DNA of 64,000 bases from Chromatiales bacterium (ex Bugula neritina AB1) (GCA_001730015.1 MDLA01000025.1:1-64000), one strand, 5' to 3'. Shown: positions 1-8,212, counted from the first letter of the stretch. The notes: generated by a model from the sequence alone, not told the origin. Program-made: numbers and translations.

Positions 1-141
1 GGTTCCGCAGTAGCGCTGGCTTATGGATGGGCACTACCTAGTAAAAGCGCTTACGATTTTCTCGTTCTTACGCCGCGAATATCCACTGCAAGCGAAACAG
101 CGAATCAGTTTTTGAAGCTCCGCTTAACAATGACTGTATAA
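1..141 (+). CDS. possible 3' end of a gene cut by the window edge
   Basis: Frame 1 is open from the first base to a TAA at 139-141 (46 codons); the other two plus frames hit stops within 45 bases. The peptide has a short hydrophobic start and a basic C-terminus. I recognise no family. Its end would overlap the convergent membrane-protein gene by 37 bases, which is unusual but possible. It could equally be a chance open frame; only the sequence to the left would decide. Confidence 0.25.
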   Translation, partial: GSAVALAYGWALPSKSAYDFLVLTPRISTASETANQFLKLRLTMTV

Positions 142-788
142 CTCCAGATCATATAAAGGTAATACATGCCCAGTTCGCGGAACTCACTAATATTTTGACG
201 CATGCCTTCAGTTCCCAGTCCCTGATCGTCCAGGTAATGCGCAAGCCTGGAGATCAGCACTATTCCCAGGAAACCGGCTGCATAGTGCTTTACAGGTAAC
301 ACATAGCGAATCAATGAATGTGTTTTGTTTTGCAAAGCAAACGGTGCGATTACAAATAACAGGACGCACGACAGTGTTACCAGATCTTTTAAATTGCTGG
401 TACGCTCTCCATTGTTATGCCAGTTGCGCTCACTAGTGGGTATGGCATCATTTCTGGCTACATCGCCGAGCAATTCTATCCAGTGTAATCCCCAGTCAAT
501 TTCTTCCATAAATATAAACGCAGCAGCAACTATATATACAGAAGCTAATAATTTCTCCCATAAATAGGGTTTTACTTTGAGTGCGTAGACACCCATACAG
601 ACCATGGCGAGTAAATACAGGTTCTGCAGATTTTCCAGCAGACCGAATTCTCTTTCCTGCGCGACATAGGGCATGTTCGGCACCACGATGTGCTGAAACA
701 TCGGGATACCGGAGAAATACATGCCCACCAGCAACAAATTAATGCTACAGGGTATAAGAACAATAATGATCCAGGGGTGCTTGAGCAT
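105..788 (-). CDS. hypothetical multi-pass membrane protein
   Basis: A 227-residue integral membrane protein of unknown function. It starts with a hydrophobic segment (residues 5-30) and has further predicted membrane segments near residues 55-70, 80-95, 135-155 and 165-185. An acidic motif EEIDWG lies at the end of the third segment, followed by a soluble loop rich in Arg, Asn and Asp. The same kind of acidic motif occurs in small bacterial membrane proteins without assigned function; that comparison is from memory, not a search. It is the last gene of a minus-strand stretch but is 300 bases downstream of the acyltransferase gene, so co-transcription is uncertain. Confidence 0.7.
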   Translation of the reverse strand: MLKHPWIIIVLIPCSINLLLVGMYFSGIPMFQHIVVPNMPYVAQEREFGLLENLQNLYLLAMVCMGVYALKVKPYLWEKLLASVYIVAAAFIFMEEIDWGLHWIELLGDVARNDAIPTSERNWHNNGERTSNLKDLVTLSCVLLFVIAPFALQNKTHSLIRYVLPVKHYAAGFLGIVLISRLAHYLDDQGLGTEGMRQNISEFRELGMYYLYMIWSYTVIVKRSFKN

Positions 789-1092
789 ATGCGGCAGATC
801 CGGTCAATGGCTGAGGGTGATACTGCAATCTTTGGATTGAATCAGTCTAAATAACCCATGTAAAAAAGTGTAGGTGTTATCGAATACCGAAGCGGTTATT
901 GTCAGTTCGTAACCGTGAGTTTGTAGTCAGGCCAGAGGACTTACCGGAAACGCAAGACTCGGCTGATTCCGATACTGCCCCCTTCATGATGCCAGCTTTG
1001 CATTTATTTTTACTTTTTCCACTACTTGTGAGTACCTGCAGAGAAAGTACCGGCAGACCAATTCCAGCAAGCCCTGCCTGAAAAAGGTAAAC
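789..1092. other. intergenic region, no convincing gene
   Basis: About 300 bases between two minus-strand genes. A 60-codon plus-strand frame (899-1081) is open but has low-complexity, non-family-like composition and no ribosome binding site, so I do not call it. It probably carries the promoter of the membrane-protein gene. No hairpin with a T-run was found. Confidence 0.4.
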
Positions 1093-1647
1093 CTATTCGC
1101 AGCGAAACCCGAGTTCAGGCCGCAACCCTCTTATCCCGGCAAATAGATCTTCAATCTCTGCGATGTCTTTTTCCGCGTTTTCCGTCGGAAAAAAAGGCTC
1201 CAGAAACGTAAACTCCTTGCTGGCGTAGTTGAGCACGGTCGGTAGAATGGGGGCACCGGCCTTGCTAGCAATGTAGTAAAAACCGGTTTTGAATTTCTCG
1301 ACTTTACGCCGTGAACCTTCCGCTGCAAACAAAATGGCAAACTTCTCTCGACGTAAAAACTCTGCTACGACTGCATCAACAAAATTGCTTGACTTTGTAC
1401 GATCGACGCCAACTCCACCCATGGCACTCAGCAGCCAGCCGAGCGGCGGTTTGAATAGCGTATCTTTCCCGACAAACTTTATATCCTGTTGTATGGCGGC
1501 ACGCACCAGCACACCGAGGGGGAAATCCCAATTTGACGTGTGCGGCGCTGCAACCAGTACCAGTTTTTTGTGCTGAACAGGGTAGTTTCCTACCACTTTC
1601 CAGCCCTTTGTCCGCAATATGGACTTTGCAATTGTTGAGCAGTTCAT
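1093..1647 (-). CDS. lysophospholipid acyltransferase-like protein (PlsC family)
   Basis: A 184-residue protein with the PlsC/glycerol-3-phosphate acyltransferase signature. The catalytic HX4D block is seen as HTSNWD near residue 32, followed by a LFKPPLGWLL-type segment and a second block with FAAEGSRRK, which matches the EGTR-like substrate-binding motif with S in place of T. Such enzymes move an acyl chain from acyl-CoA or acyl-ACP to a lysophospholipid or related acceptor at the inner membrane. The protein is shorter than classical PlsC (about 240), typical of the small single-domain relatives. I chose the ATG at 1647; a longer in-frame start at 1734 would add 29 residues unlike the family. 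The acceptor cannot be told from sequence. Confidence 0.8.
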   Translation of the reverse strand: MNCSTIAKSILRTKGWKVVGNYPVQHKKLVLVAAPHTSNWDFPLGVLVRAAIQQDIKFVGKDTLFKPPLGWLLSAMGGVGVDRTKSSNFVDAVVAEFLRREKFAILFAAEGSRRKVEKFKTGFYYIASKAGAPILPTVLNYASKEFTFLEPFFPTENAEKDIAEIEDLFAGIRGLRPELGFRCE

Positions 1648-1777
1648 CAGGGCATTATAACCAGTTACCGGGGCTGACGTACTGTAACCGTCAAACAGCA
1701 GGGATAGGTCGATCGACCAAAGTGCCCTGTGCATAGGGGCGCTGGATCAATTAGCAACAGCAATATGCAGGTAACCT

Positions 1778-2842
1778 TTACGCAGGCAGTATTTTCAACT
1801 CCTGCAATTTCAGCAAATGCCGAACATACATTTCTTCGGTATCAAGGCATTGTTGAAATCCGTGCTGGCGGATTTTCACTGTGCTGGCCATTACATCCCA
1901 GCCGGTCCGCAGAATGTAATCTGCAAATGGCCAGTTTACGATCGCCTCCATAGAATTTTTCTCAAGCCCGTATTTAGAGATCAGACCTTGCCAGGTACCG
2001 GAAAGCAGTGGCATTGTCTTCGACAGGTCCTGTGTCTCAACCCCACCCGCCTGCATGTTATGCAGTTCGGCTATTTTCGGCCACAAGTGCTGCCATCGGA
2101 AAAAGTCACCGTTGGTTACGTTAAACGCCTGATTGACGGCATTCGACGATTGCAGCGACCAGGCAATCGCTTCGGCTAGCAGCTGCGCATCGGTCGCCTG
2201 GTTTATGCAGGCAAAACTCTTCTCGGTTCCAGGCCAGCTCAGCGCCCGACCCTGCTCTCGCATCAACGTTGCATAGACGCCGATAACACTCAGAATATTC
2301 TGCGGAGTTCCGATCGATGTCGTGCCACAGAGTACGTGTGGTCGCAGGCAAGTCCACGCTATGCCGGAATGCTCCAGTACATCCTGCTGCGCGTAATAAT
2401 AATTTTCTCCCTCATGGCGCGCATCATCTTCACGGGCGGGTGTTTTAAACGGTCCCAGGTGACTACCATAGTATTTCATGCCCTGAATGAGCGTGACATG
2501 CTCTAGCGTGGTGTTGTCCAGCGCTTGCAGACAGTTCACCAGAATGTCCCGGTTGGGCGCTACCTGCTGCGCAAAGTCCGGAGCCGGCACAAAGCCCGCA
2601 AACACCACATGGGTAATTCCGGACAGCTGTTTTATCGACGCATAATCTGCCAGCAAATCTGCTGTCACATAACTGATCGAGCCCGCACCACGGTACTCAA
2701 CAGGCGCTGGTGGAAACCCTTGACGAGTAACACCAATCACATCCCAGTCGCATTTCCCGCTGGCCTGCAACTCTCGAATATGCTCGATAAATGCCGACCC
2801 GGCAACACCTGTGGCACCAACAATCAACACCTTCTTGCTCAT
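1778..2842 (-). CDS. PRISE-type NAD(P)-dependent reductase (progesterone 5-beta-reductase/iridoid synthase-like)
   Basis: A 354-residue extended SDR. An N-terminal Rossmann glycine motif (VGATGVAGSAF, residues 7-17) is followed by a conserved block GMKYYGSHLGPFKTPARE, which is the signature of the PRISE family: it contains the unusual active-site Lys and a Tyr in YYYAQQD. Plant members reduce enone bonds of steroids and iridoids; bacterial homologues are known to act on small enones, but the natural substrate is generally unknown. The start at 2842 puts the glycine motif at the usual distance from the N-terminus; an upstream in-frame ATG at 2893 adds 17 atypical residues. Its 5' end lies 146 bases from the divergent dehydrogenase gene, so the two may share a control region. 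Confidence 0.8.
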   Translation of the reverse strand: MSKKVLIVGATGVAGSAFIEHIRELQASGKCDWDVIGVTRQGFPPAPVEYRGAGSISYVTADLLADYASIKQLSGITHVVFAGFVPAPDFAQQVAPNRDILVNCLQALDNTTLEHVTLIQGMKYYGSHLGPFKTPAREDDARHEGENYYYAQQDVLEHSGIAWTCLRPHVLCGTTSIGTPQNILSVIGVYATLMREQGRALSWPGTEKSFACINQATDAQLLAEAIAWSLQSSNAVNQAFNVTNGDFFRWQHLWPKIAELHNMQAGGVETQDLSKTMPLLSGTWQGLISKYGLEKNSMEAIVNWPFADYILRTGWDVMASTVKIRQHGFQQCLDTEEMYVRHLLKLQELKILPA

Positions 2843-2988
2843 ATTTTTCACGGCTTGTTTAGCGAATGGATACAGGCCAGAATACCAGCACAACCCAAGT
2901 TGCGGCCAACCAGATCCACCGGAAAATTTATGAGCAACTACTTAAGCCTTCCGCTCCGGATAAGCACGAATACCATGGACACCACCAT

Positions 2989-3891
2989 ATGACTAACACG
3001 GCTCCTGCTCTCGGCTTTATAGGGCTTGGCGTCATGGGTGAGCCCATGTGCAGAAACCTGGTCAGCCGATCAAGCGCTATTGCCAGCTGTGTGAGCGCTT
3101 ATGACTTAAATCCGCAACCAATGGAACGGCTGCACCAGGCTGGAGCCACCACGGTACAAAGCATCGAGCAACTTGCCTCGGAAGCTGACATTCTTTTTTT
3201 GTCTCTTCCCGGTGGTGATGAAGTGGAAAGTGTACTGACTGCACCCGATGGCGTGTTTGCGAATGCAAAACAAGGCCTGATTATCGTCGATCTTTCAACA
3301 TCGGAAGTCGGGCTCACAAGGCAACTTGCCGGCCTTGCCGAAGAACAGGGAATTCGTTATGCCGATGCTCCGGTTGCACGTACCCGCGAAGCCGCCATCT
3401 CCGGCACACTTGCCATTATGGTTGGTGCGGATAAAAACCTGTTCGACACCATTGAACCTTATCTCTCGTGTATGGCCAGCGATATCCTTCATTGTGGTGA
3501 CAATGGTGCTGGCCAGATGGTGAAAATACTCAACAACATGGTGTTATTTCAGACCGTTCTCGGGCTTTCGGAGGCACTGACGATGGCTCGCCGCGCGGGT
3601 CTCGATGGCAGCGTGCTGTTTGATGCTCTGGGTAAAGGCTCTGCCGCTTCATTTGCCTTGAGCAATCATGGCATCAAAGCTCTGTTACCCGGCAATTTCC
3701 CAGAGCAGGCTTTTTCGACCCGCTACGCAAAGAAAGATCTCGCCTATGCACTTAAACTGGCTGAATCAACGCAGACACAAACTCCGGGCGCAGAGACGGT
3801 AATGGAACAGTTTGACCGTGCTATTGCTGCTGGTGATGGAGACAAATACTGGCCGGTTCTGCAAAACGTTATAGATTCCGAAAAGCACTAA
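2989..3891 (+). CDS. beta-hydroxyacid dehydrogenase family NAD(P)-dependent oxidoreductase
   Basis: A 300-residue member of the 3-hydroxyisobutyrate/6-phosphogluconate dehydrogenase superfamily. Visible are the N-terminal dinucleotide motif GFIGLGVMGEPM, the substrate block starting DAPVARTREAA, and the catalytic Lys block GAGQMVKILNN; the C-terminal part contains the KKDLAYAL helix. The substrate block deviates from the usual DAPVSGG, so the substrate is probably not plain 3-hydroxyisobutyrate; tartronate semialdehyde-like or other branched hydroxyacids are alternatives. The ATG at 2989 is chosen because the glycine motif follows directly; an upstream in-frame start at 2866 would add 41 low-similarity residues. 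It is the first of three closely spaced plus-strand genes (gaps of 52 and 58 bases). Confidence 0.85.
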   Translation: MTNTAPALGFIGLGVMGEPMCRNLVSRSSAIASCVSAYDLNPQPMERLHQAGATTVQSIEQLASEADILFLSLPGGDEVESVLTAPDGVFANAKQGLIIVDLSTSEVGLTRQLAGLAEEQGIRYADAPVARTREAAISGTLAIMVGADKNLFDTIEPYLSCMASDILHCGDNGAGQMVKILNNMVLFQTVLGLSEALTMARRAGLDGSVLFDALGKGSAASFALSNHGIKALLPGNFPEQAFSTRYAKKDLAYALKLAESTQTQTPGAETVMEQFDRAIAAGDGDKYWPVLQNVIDSEKH

Positions 3892-3943
3892 TTCCCGATC
3901 GCGCATAAGCAACCCCGCATGTAGGAAATCAAGAAACAAGACA

Positions 3944-4570
3944 ATGGAAAATACATCAGCTCCCGGTAACAGCGATCTGGTATTACTCGCCTTGCATTAT
4001 CAAAATGAAAACTGTCATATCGACGGAAAAATTAAAGTTGGTATCAAGCAGGATGCCGACTGGAGATACGACACTCTCGATACAGCAAAACGTCTTTTCT
4101 CCGGCATGCGCGCGGCAAACGTCAGTATAGTGCACGTACGGCTCGCGGTTAGGCCGGATCATCGTGACGTCATTCCGAACAACTTTATATTCCGCCAGTG
4201 GATCGAACTGGGCGCCTGGGCTGAGGGTTCGTGGGGGGTGGAATTCTACGAAGGATTGCAACCACTGGAGCACGAATACGTTGTAACCCATACACGCAAC
4301 AACGCCTTCTACAACAGCCAGCTCGACGATATTATGCAGTTACTCAAGCCGAAACGCCTCGCCATTGCCGGTGTATCGACCGCCTACGTTGTAGAGTGCA
4401 CGGCCCGACACGCATCAGATGTTGGCTACAACACCATTGTAGTTTCAGACGCCTGCTCTACTGCCACGCGCGAAATGCATAACAATGCGCTGTCGGCAAT
4501 GGAGCTGATCGCCAGCATAAAAACCACCGATGAACTGATTGCGGAAATCCAGCCCGAATCACCCGCTTAA
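3944..4570 (+). CDS. isochorismatase-fold protein lacking the catalytic triad
   Basis: A 208-residue protein with the cysteine hydrolase (isochorismatase-like) fold: an N-terminal strand ending LALHYQNE, a middle block VVTHTRNNAFY, and a C-terminal block GVSTAYVVECTARHASDVGY. In active amidohydrolases these blocks carry Asp, Lys and the nucleophilic Cys. Aligned by eye, His18 replaces Asp, His116 replaces Lys, and Val149 replaces Cys; Cys152 sits three residues later, where family members usually have Ser. The protein is therefore either non-hydrolytic or uses different chemistry. The gene lies between a hydroxyacid dehydrogenase and a phosphofructokinase on the same strand, probably one transcript. 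A relation to N-carbamoylsarcosine amidase-like proteins is possible. Confidence 0.8.
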   Translation: MENTSAPGNSDLVLLALHYQNENCHIDGKIKVGIKQDADWRYDTLDTAKRLFSGMRAANVSIVHVRLAVRPDHRDVIPNNFIFRQWIELGAWAEGSWGVEFYEGLQPLEHEYVVTHTRNNAFYNSQLDDIMQLLKPKRLAIAGVSTAYVVECTARHASDVGYNTIVVSDACSTATREMHNNALSAMELIASIKTTDELIAEIQPESPA

Positions 4571-4628
4571 CACCTGCTCAGACACACCCCTGATCAAGCA
4601 ACAACTCTACTGAAAACCGGCAAAATCT

Positions 4629-5897
4629 ATGACTATCCCGAACGCCTTCTACGGACAATCCGGCGGTGTTACCTCTGTGATCAACGCCTCCGCTGCAGGA
4701 GTTATTCAAACTGCACAACAATACCCTGAAAAGATCAATAAGGTTTACGTAGGGGAAGATGGCATTCTCGGCGCGCTAACGGAAAACCTAATTGACAGCA
4801 GCCTTGAAAGTGCTTCCGATATTGAAGCGCTGAAGCACACACCTTCCGGCGCATTTGGGTCCTGCCGCTACAAGCTGAAGTCACTCGAAGAACACCGGGA
4901 AGAATACCAGCGCTTGATCGAGATTTTCAAAGCACACGATATCCGCTACTTTTTCTATAACGGCGGCGGTGACTCACAGGACACCGCTTATAAAGTTTCG
5001 CAGCTCTCTGAAACCATGGGGTATCCGATTACCGCTATCGGTATCCCGAAAACCATAGACAACGATCTGCCGTTTACTGATTGCTCACCCGGATTCGCAT
5101 CGGTTGCAAAATACGTAGCGGTGTCGGCGCTGGAAGCATCATTTGACGTTGCCTCTGCCAGCTCCACTTCTACCCGGGTGTTTGTAATGGAAGTGATGGG
5201 ACGCCATGCCGGCTGGATTGCAGCAGCCTCAGGTCTGGCGAGTGACGAAAGAAATCTAGGGCCGGATATCATTCTGTTCCCGGAGATCGAATTCGATCAG
5301 ACTGAATTTCTGGCTAAAGTAAATGAAACCGTCAAAACCAAAGGGTTCTGCATTGTTGTTGCCTCCGAGGGAGTCAAAAAGAAAGATGGCTCGTTTTTGT
5401 CTGACTCAGTCATTCGCGATGCCTTCGGACATGCACAACTGGGCGGCGTTGCGCCCGTTGTGGTAGATTTGGTCAAACAGGCCCACGGGTTTAAATGCCA
5501 CTGGGCGGTATGCGACTACCTGCAACGTGCCGCACGGCATATCGGCGCCACTGCGGATGTCGAGCACGCCTACGAACTGGGAAAGGCAGCGGTTGAGTTT
5601 GCTGTCAGCGGTGATAACGCCATAATGCCAATTATTGTTAGAACAAGTGACGAACCGTACCAATGGGAAATAGGCAAGGCAAATCTCGAACAAGTTGCCA
5701 ATGTTGAGCAGATGATGCCCGCCAACTATATTAGTGATGACGGATTTTTTATTACAGATGAATGCCGAACCTATCTGCAACCGCTAATCAACGGGGAGGA
5801 TTACCCCCCTTATCAAAATGGTTTACCAACCTATATAAAGCTCAAGAAAAACAAAGTTGCAAAACTAACCGGTAGAGAATTCAAGTTAAACCTTTGA
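4629..5897 (+). CDS. pfp: 6-phosphofructokinase, probably pyrophosphate-dependent
   Basis: A 422-residue phosphofructokinase. The N-terminal phosphate loop QSGGVTSVIN, the GGGDS block (residues 112-116) and the PKTIDND block (140-146) are clear, as is MEVMGRHAGWIA. An Asp at the fourth position of the first block and Lys in PKTIDND instead of PGTIDND are the two residues that distinguish PPi-dependent enzymes from ATP-dependent ones. Such enzymes phosphorylate fructose 6-phosphate reversibly and are common in methylotrophs and many marine gammaproteobacteria. Its final base is 8 bases from the end of the convergent ureohydrolase gene. A 12-bp perfect palindrome (AGGTAGCTACCT) lies at the junction. 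Confidence 0.9.
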   Translation: MTIPNAFYGQSGGVTSVINASAAGVIQTAQQYPEKINKVYVGEDGILGALTENLIDSSLESASDIEALKHTPSGAFGSCRYKLKSLEEHREEYQRLIEIFKAHDIRYFFYNGGGDSQDTAYKVSQLSETMGYPITAIGIPKTIDNDLPFTDCSPGFASVAKYVAVSALEASFDVASASSTSTRVFVMEVMGRHAGWIAAASGLASDERNLGPDIILFPEIEFDQTEFLAKVNETVKTKGFCIVVASEGVKKKDGSFLSDSVIRDAFGHAQLGGVAPVVVDLVKQAHGFKCHWAVCDYLQRAARHIGATADVEHAYELGKAAVEFAVSGDNAIMPIIVRTSDEPYQWEIGKANLEQVANVEQMMPANYISDDGFFITDECRTYLQPLINGEDYPPYQNGLPTYIKLKKNKVAKLTGREFKLNL

Positions 5898-5899
5898 TC

Positions 5900-5911
5900 A
5901 GGTAGCTACCT
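5900..5911. other. 12-bp palindrome at convergent gene ends
   Basis: The perfect palindrome AGGTAGCTACCT is flanked on both sides by TTGATC-type sequence, extending weak symmetry. It spans the junction of the phosphofructokinase and ureohydrolase genes, overlapping the last bases of the latter. There is no T-run, so it is not a typical intrinsic terminator. Confidence 0.4.
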
Positions 5912-6715
5912 CAATTGATCATCGAGTATCCGGCCAATCAGCTCTTTGGTTATTTTTGCCGCCACCATTGCGCTCAAACCGTTGCTATCGCGCAGCGGGT
6001 TCAGCTCAACGAGATCAGCCCCGACCAGACGCCCTTTGAACGTTTGAATCAGCTCCAGCACCTGTCGGGTGCTTAGTCCGCCCGGTTCAAAATGGGACAC
6101 GCCCGGTGCAAATGCCGGGTCCAGAGCATCCAGATCACACGATAGATACACCGATCCGTCAAATGCGATATCCGCCACGCGCGAGAGATCACGCATTTCA
6201 TGGATCTCTACTTTATATTTCTCTGCCTGTGTACGCTGATGCGCATTTAAGGTACGAATGCCTACCTGTACTAACCGGTTTATCCTGCCGGTTTCCATTA
6301 ACCGTGCAAAAGGCGAGGCGTGACTGAACGGGTTATTCAGCATGTTGTGGTAGAGATCTGGATGCGCATCTATATGTAAAATACTGAGGCCATCAAAGTG
6401 TTCCGCGTAGGCATCGATCACTGGATAGCTCACCGAATGATCACCACCCAGACTGACCACATGGCAGCCACCGCCAAGTAGTTCTGCGACGCTGAACTTT
6501 ATAAGGTCAAACGCAGACTGGCCGGACAGCCCATCCAGAGCAAGGTTACCGGCATCCGACCAAAGTGATGGGTCGCCCAGATTATGGCCGGTTTCGGTAT
6601 ACAGGTTGGCACTCTCGCAGCGAATGGCCTCACGGATTCGATCCGGCGCCAGCATCGGCCCGGCCAGATAACTTGAGTTGTTATCCTGTGGGAGGCCAAG
6701 TAGTTTTATAGTCAT
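5906..6715 (-). CDS. ureohydrolase (agmatinase/arginase/formimidoylglutamase family)
   Basis: A 269-residue binuclear manganese hydrolase. All metal-binding motifs are present: GGDHS (residues 90-94), HIDAHPD (114-120) and SCDLDALDP (192-200), with Asp194 and Asp196 as ligands. The family removes urea or an amine from guanidino or formimino compounds: arginine, agmatine, guanidinobutyrate, proclavaminate or formiminoglutamate. The protein is about 40 residues shorter than typical agmatinase, and neighbours do not reveal the substrate. It is a single minus-strand gene convergent with the phosphofructokinase gene. Its upstream region carries the palindromic repeat described at 6789. Confidence 0.85.
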   Translation of the reverse strand: MTIKLLGLPQDNNSSYLAGPMLAPDRIREAIRCESANLYTETGHNLGDPSLWSDAGNLALDGLSGQSAFDLIKFSVAELLGGGCHVVSLGGDHSVSYPVIDAYAEHFDGLSILHIDAHPDLYHNMLNNPFSHASPFARLMETGRINRLVQVGIRTLNAHQRTQAEKYKVEIHEMRDLSRVADIAFDGSVYLSCDLDALDPAFAPGVSHFEPGGLSTRQVLELIQTFKGRLVGADLVELNPLRDSNGLSAMVAAKITKELIGRILDDQLR

Positions 6716-6788
6716 GTTTGCGATCCCGGGAACTTCTATATTCAGGTGTCAGTTTGAAGGTTACACTACACCGAAATAAGCGCAAACT

Positions 6789-6980
6789 CGACCCTGGCAC
6801 TGCATAAAATTCCGCCCCGGAACCGCAGCACAGCTTCTATAACAGCATCTATGCGCTGTACTCATTTTTTCTGAATTTCACTTAGAATGACCGGGCTCAA
6901 GCCAGTAAAAACTCCGTACAGCGCCTTTTATACAGCTCTACAAGCCTCTGAACTCGAAAAATTATGCAACACCAGGGTCG
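6789..6980 (+). repeat. 192-bp imperfect-palindromic dispersed repeat, copy A
   Basis: This element begins CGACCCTGG and ends CCAGGGTCG, so the ends are inverted repeats; the similarity continues inward (GCATAA near both ends) for about 23 bases. A second pair, GCGCTGTAC and GTACAGCGC, lies closer to the centre, so the whole unit could fold into a long interrupted hairpin. A second copy in opposite orientation lies at about 48634-48830. The two copies share long stretches, for example CACTTAGA(A/G)TGACC and CAGTAAAAACTCCG. It lies 20 bases downstream of the EAL-like/HDOD gene and upstream of the ureohydrolase gene. It has no coding frame; a MITE-like non-autonomous element is the best guess. 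Confidence 0.85.
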
Positions 6981-7000
6981 AATTGCACGCAAACGTATTT

Positions 7001-8212
7001 TCAGGCGGCTTTCATCAACCCAGCGGTTTGCTCAGCCCATTGTATCGCCTCAATGTAAGCATCATTCATGGCGTCACCGATCTCTACAGCAAGGCCTGAT
7101 TTATAATTGACATCTTCTATTATTTTTACTGCCTCAATCAGCTCACTGGCTCGCCCTTTGTGGCCCAGAAGGATACCCCGAAGTTCCTGCGTTGCAGAAA
7201 TACTATCGAGAACACTTTCCATTTCCTGATTCATCATTACGTCAACTAACGACAACAGGCCGGCAGTAAAGCACGCATTTTCATCTTCAAGACCTTCTAC
7301 ACGTGCAACAAGCTGACAAAAGCGTCCGCGAATGAGTGCCATTTTCACCAACTCTACCGGCTTGTCGTTCAGATCGGCTACCAGCAGCATAGTCACCCAG
7401 TGGCGAATAGTTTCACGGCCGAGTAGCACGACTGCCTGCTTGATCGATGTTACCTCTTGTAACAACCCGGTCAACGGCGAGTTAACATACCTCAGGGCCC
7501 GAATCCCGAGCGATACCTCGCGGCTCATGATGCTGGCGATATCGTCAAACTTCACCGAGTTATCATTCAACTGTGCCAGAAGTTGCAGTAGCGTACCTTT
7601 ATTGGCTGGAATTGACTTACCGCTCAGAACCTCTGGTCTGGAGAAAAAATAACCTTGAAAATAGTCCCAGCCTGCATCGCGCAGAACTGTAAATTCCTCA
7701 AGTGTCTCAACACATTCGGCCAATAGCTTAGGATACTCACCTTTTCTGCGCTCCGCGATTCGGCACAGTTCATCTTGAGAGTAATCGGAAATATCGTACT
7801 TTACATACCGGGCAAAGGGCAATAACTCGACCAGTGAATCGCTGGAGCAGTAATCATCGAGTGCGAGTGTAAAATTTGACTTCCGCAGCGCTTCAACACC
7901 ACTGAATACCGCCTCGTTTAATTCTACCGATTCCAGTATCTCAAGCACCACTCGATCATGGGGCAGAAAATCGAGCAATTCCGGCTGCTCCAGGAAGCGA
8001 TTAGTCAAATTAACAAACGCAAGTTTGTCACCGACCAGTTTATCCAGGCCCATTTCCTCGACTGCGTTTATTAGCACCTGCGAGGTCGCCGAATCCCCCG
8101 AAACTGTTGGATCATAGGCGTTTTCCCGGCTGGATCGAAACAATAGCTCATAAGCTATTGTCTCCCCGGAAGAATTAAGAATTGGCTGACGCCCTATGAA
8201 AAACTGCTTCAT
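7001..8212 (-). CDS. EAL-like/HDOD two-domain signalling protein (YuxH family)
   Basis: A 403-residue protein with an N-terminal EAL-like domain (about 1-190) and a C-terminal HDOD domain (about 200-390). The EAL signature reads YELLFRS, and Asn in FVNLT, Glu in VLEILE, the Asp pair in LALDDY, Lys in VKYDIS and Glu in AECVET can be matched to the phosphodiesterase core. The usual DDFGxG loop is replaced by DDYCSSDS, so c-di-GMP hydrolysis is uncertain. Proteins of this layout affect motility and biofilm switching. The start at 8212 gives the family N-terminus MKQFFIGRQPI; an upstream in-frame ATG adds 12 atypical residues. The HDOD domain is a protein-interaction module. Confidence 0.85.
   Translation of the reverse strand: MKQFFIGRQPILNSSGETIAYELLFRSSRENAYDPTVSGDSATSQVLINAVEEMGLDKLVGDKLAFVNLTNRFLEQPELLDFLPHDRVVLEILESVELNEAVFSGVEALRKSNFTLALDDYCSSDSLVELLPFARYVKYDISDYSQDELCRIAERRKGEYPKLLAECVETLEEFTVLRDAGWDYFQGYFFSRPEVLSGKSIPANKGTLLQLLAQLNDNSVKFDDIASIMSREVSLGIRALRYVNSPLTGLLQEVTSIKQAVVLLGRETIRHWVTMLLVADLNDKPVELVKMALIRGRFCQLVARVEGLEDENACFTAGLLSLVDVMMNQEMESVLDSISATQELRGILLGHKGRASELIEAVKIIEDVNYKSGLAVEIGDAMNDAYIEAIQWAEQTAGLMKAA

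Noticed and set aside
899..1081. 60-codon plus-strand frame
   Set aside because: No ribosome-binding site, no family resemblance, lies in an intergenic gap.
2525..2992. 155-codon plus-strand frame antisense to the PRISE gene
   Set aside because: It is a shadow of a strongly supported minus-strand gene; composition is not protein-like.
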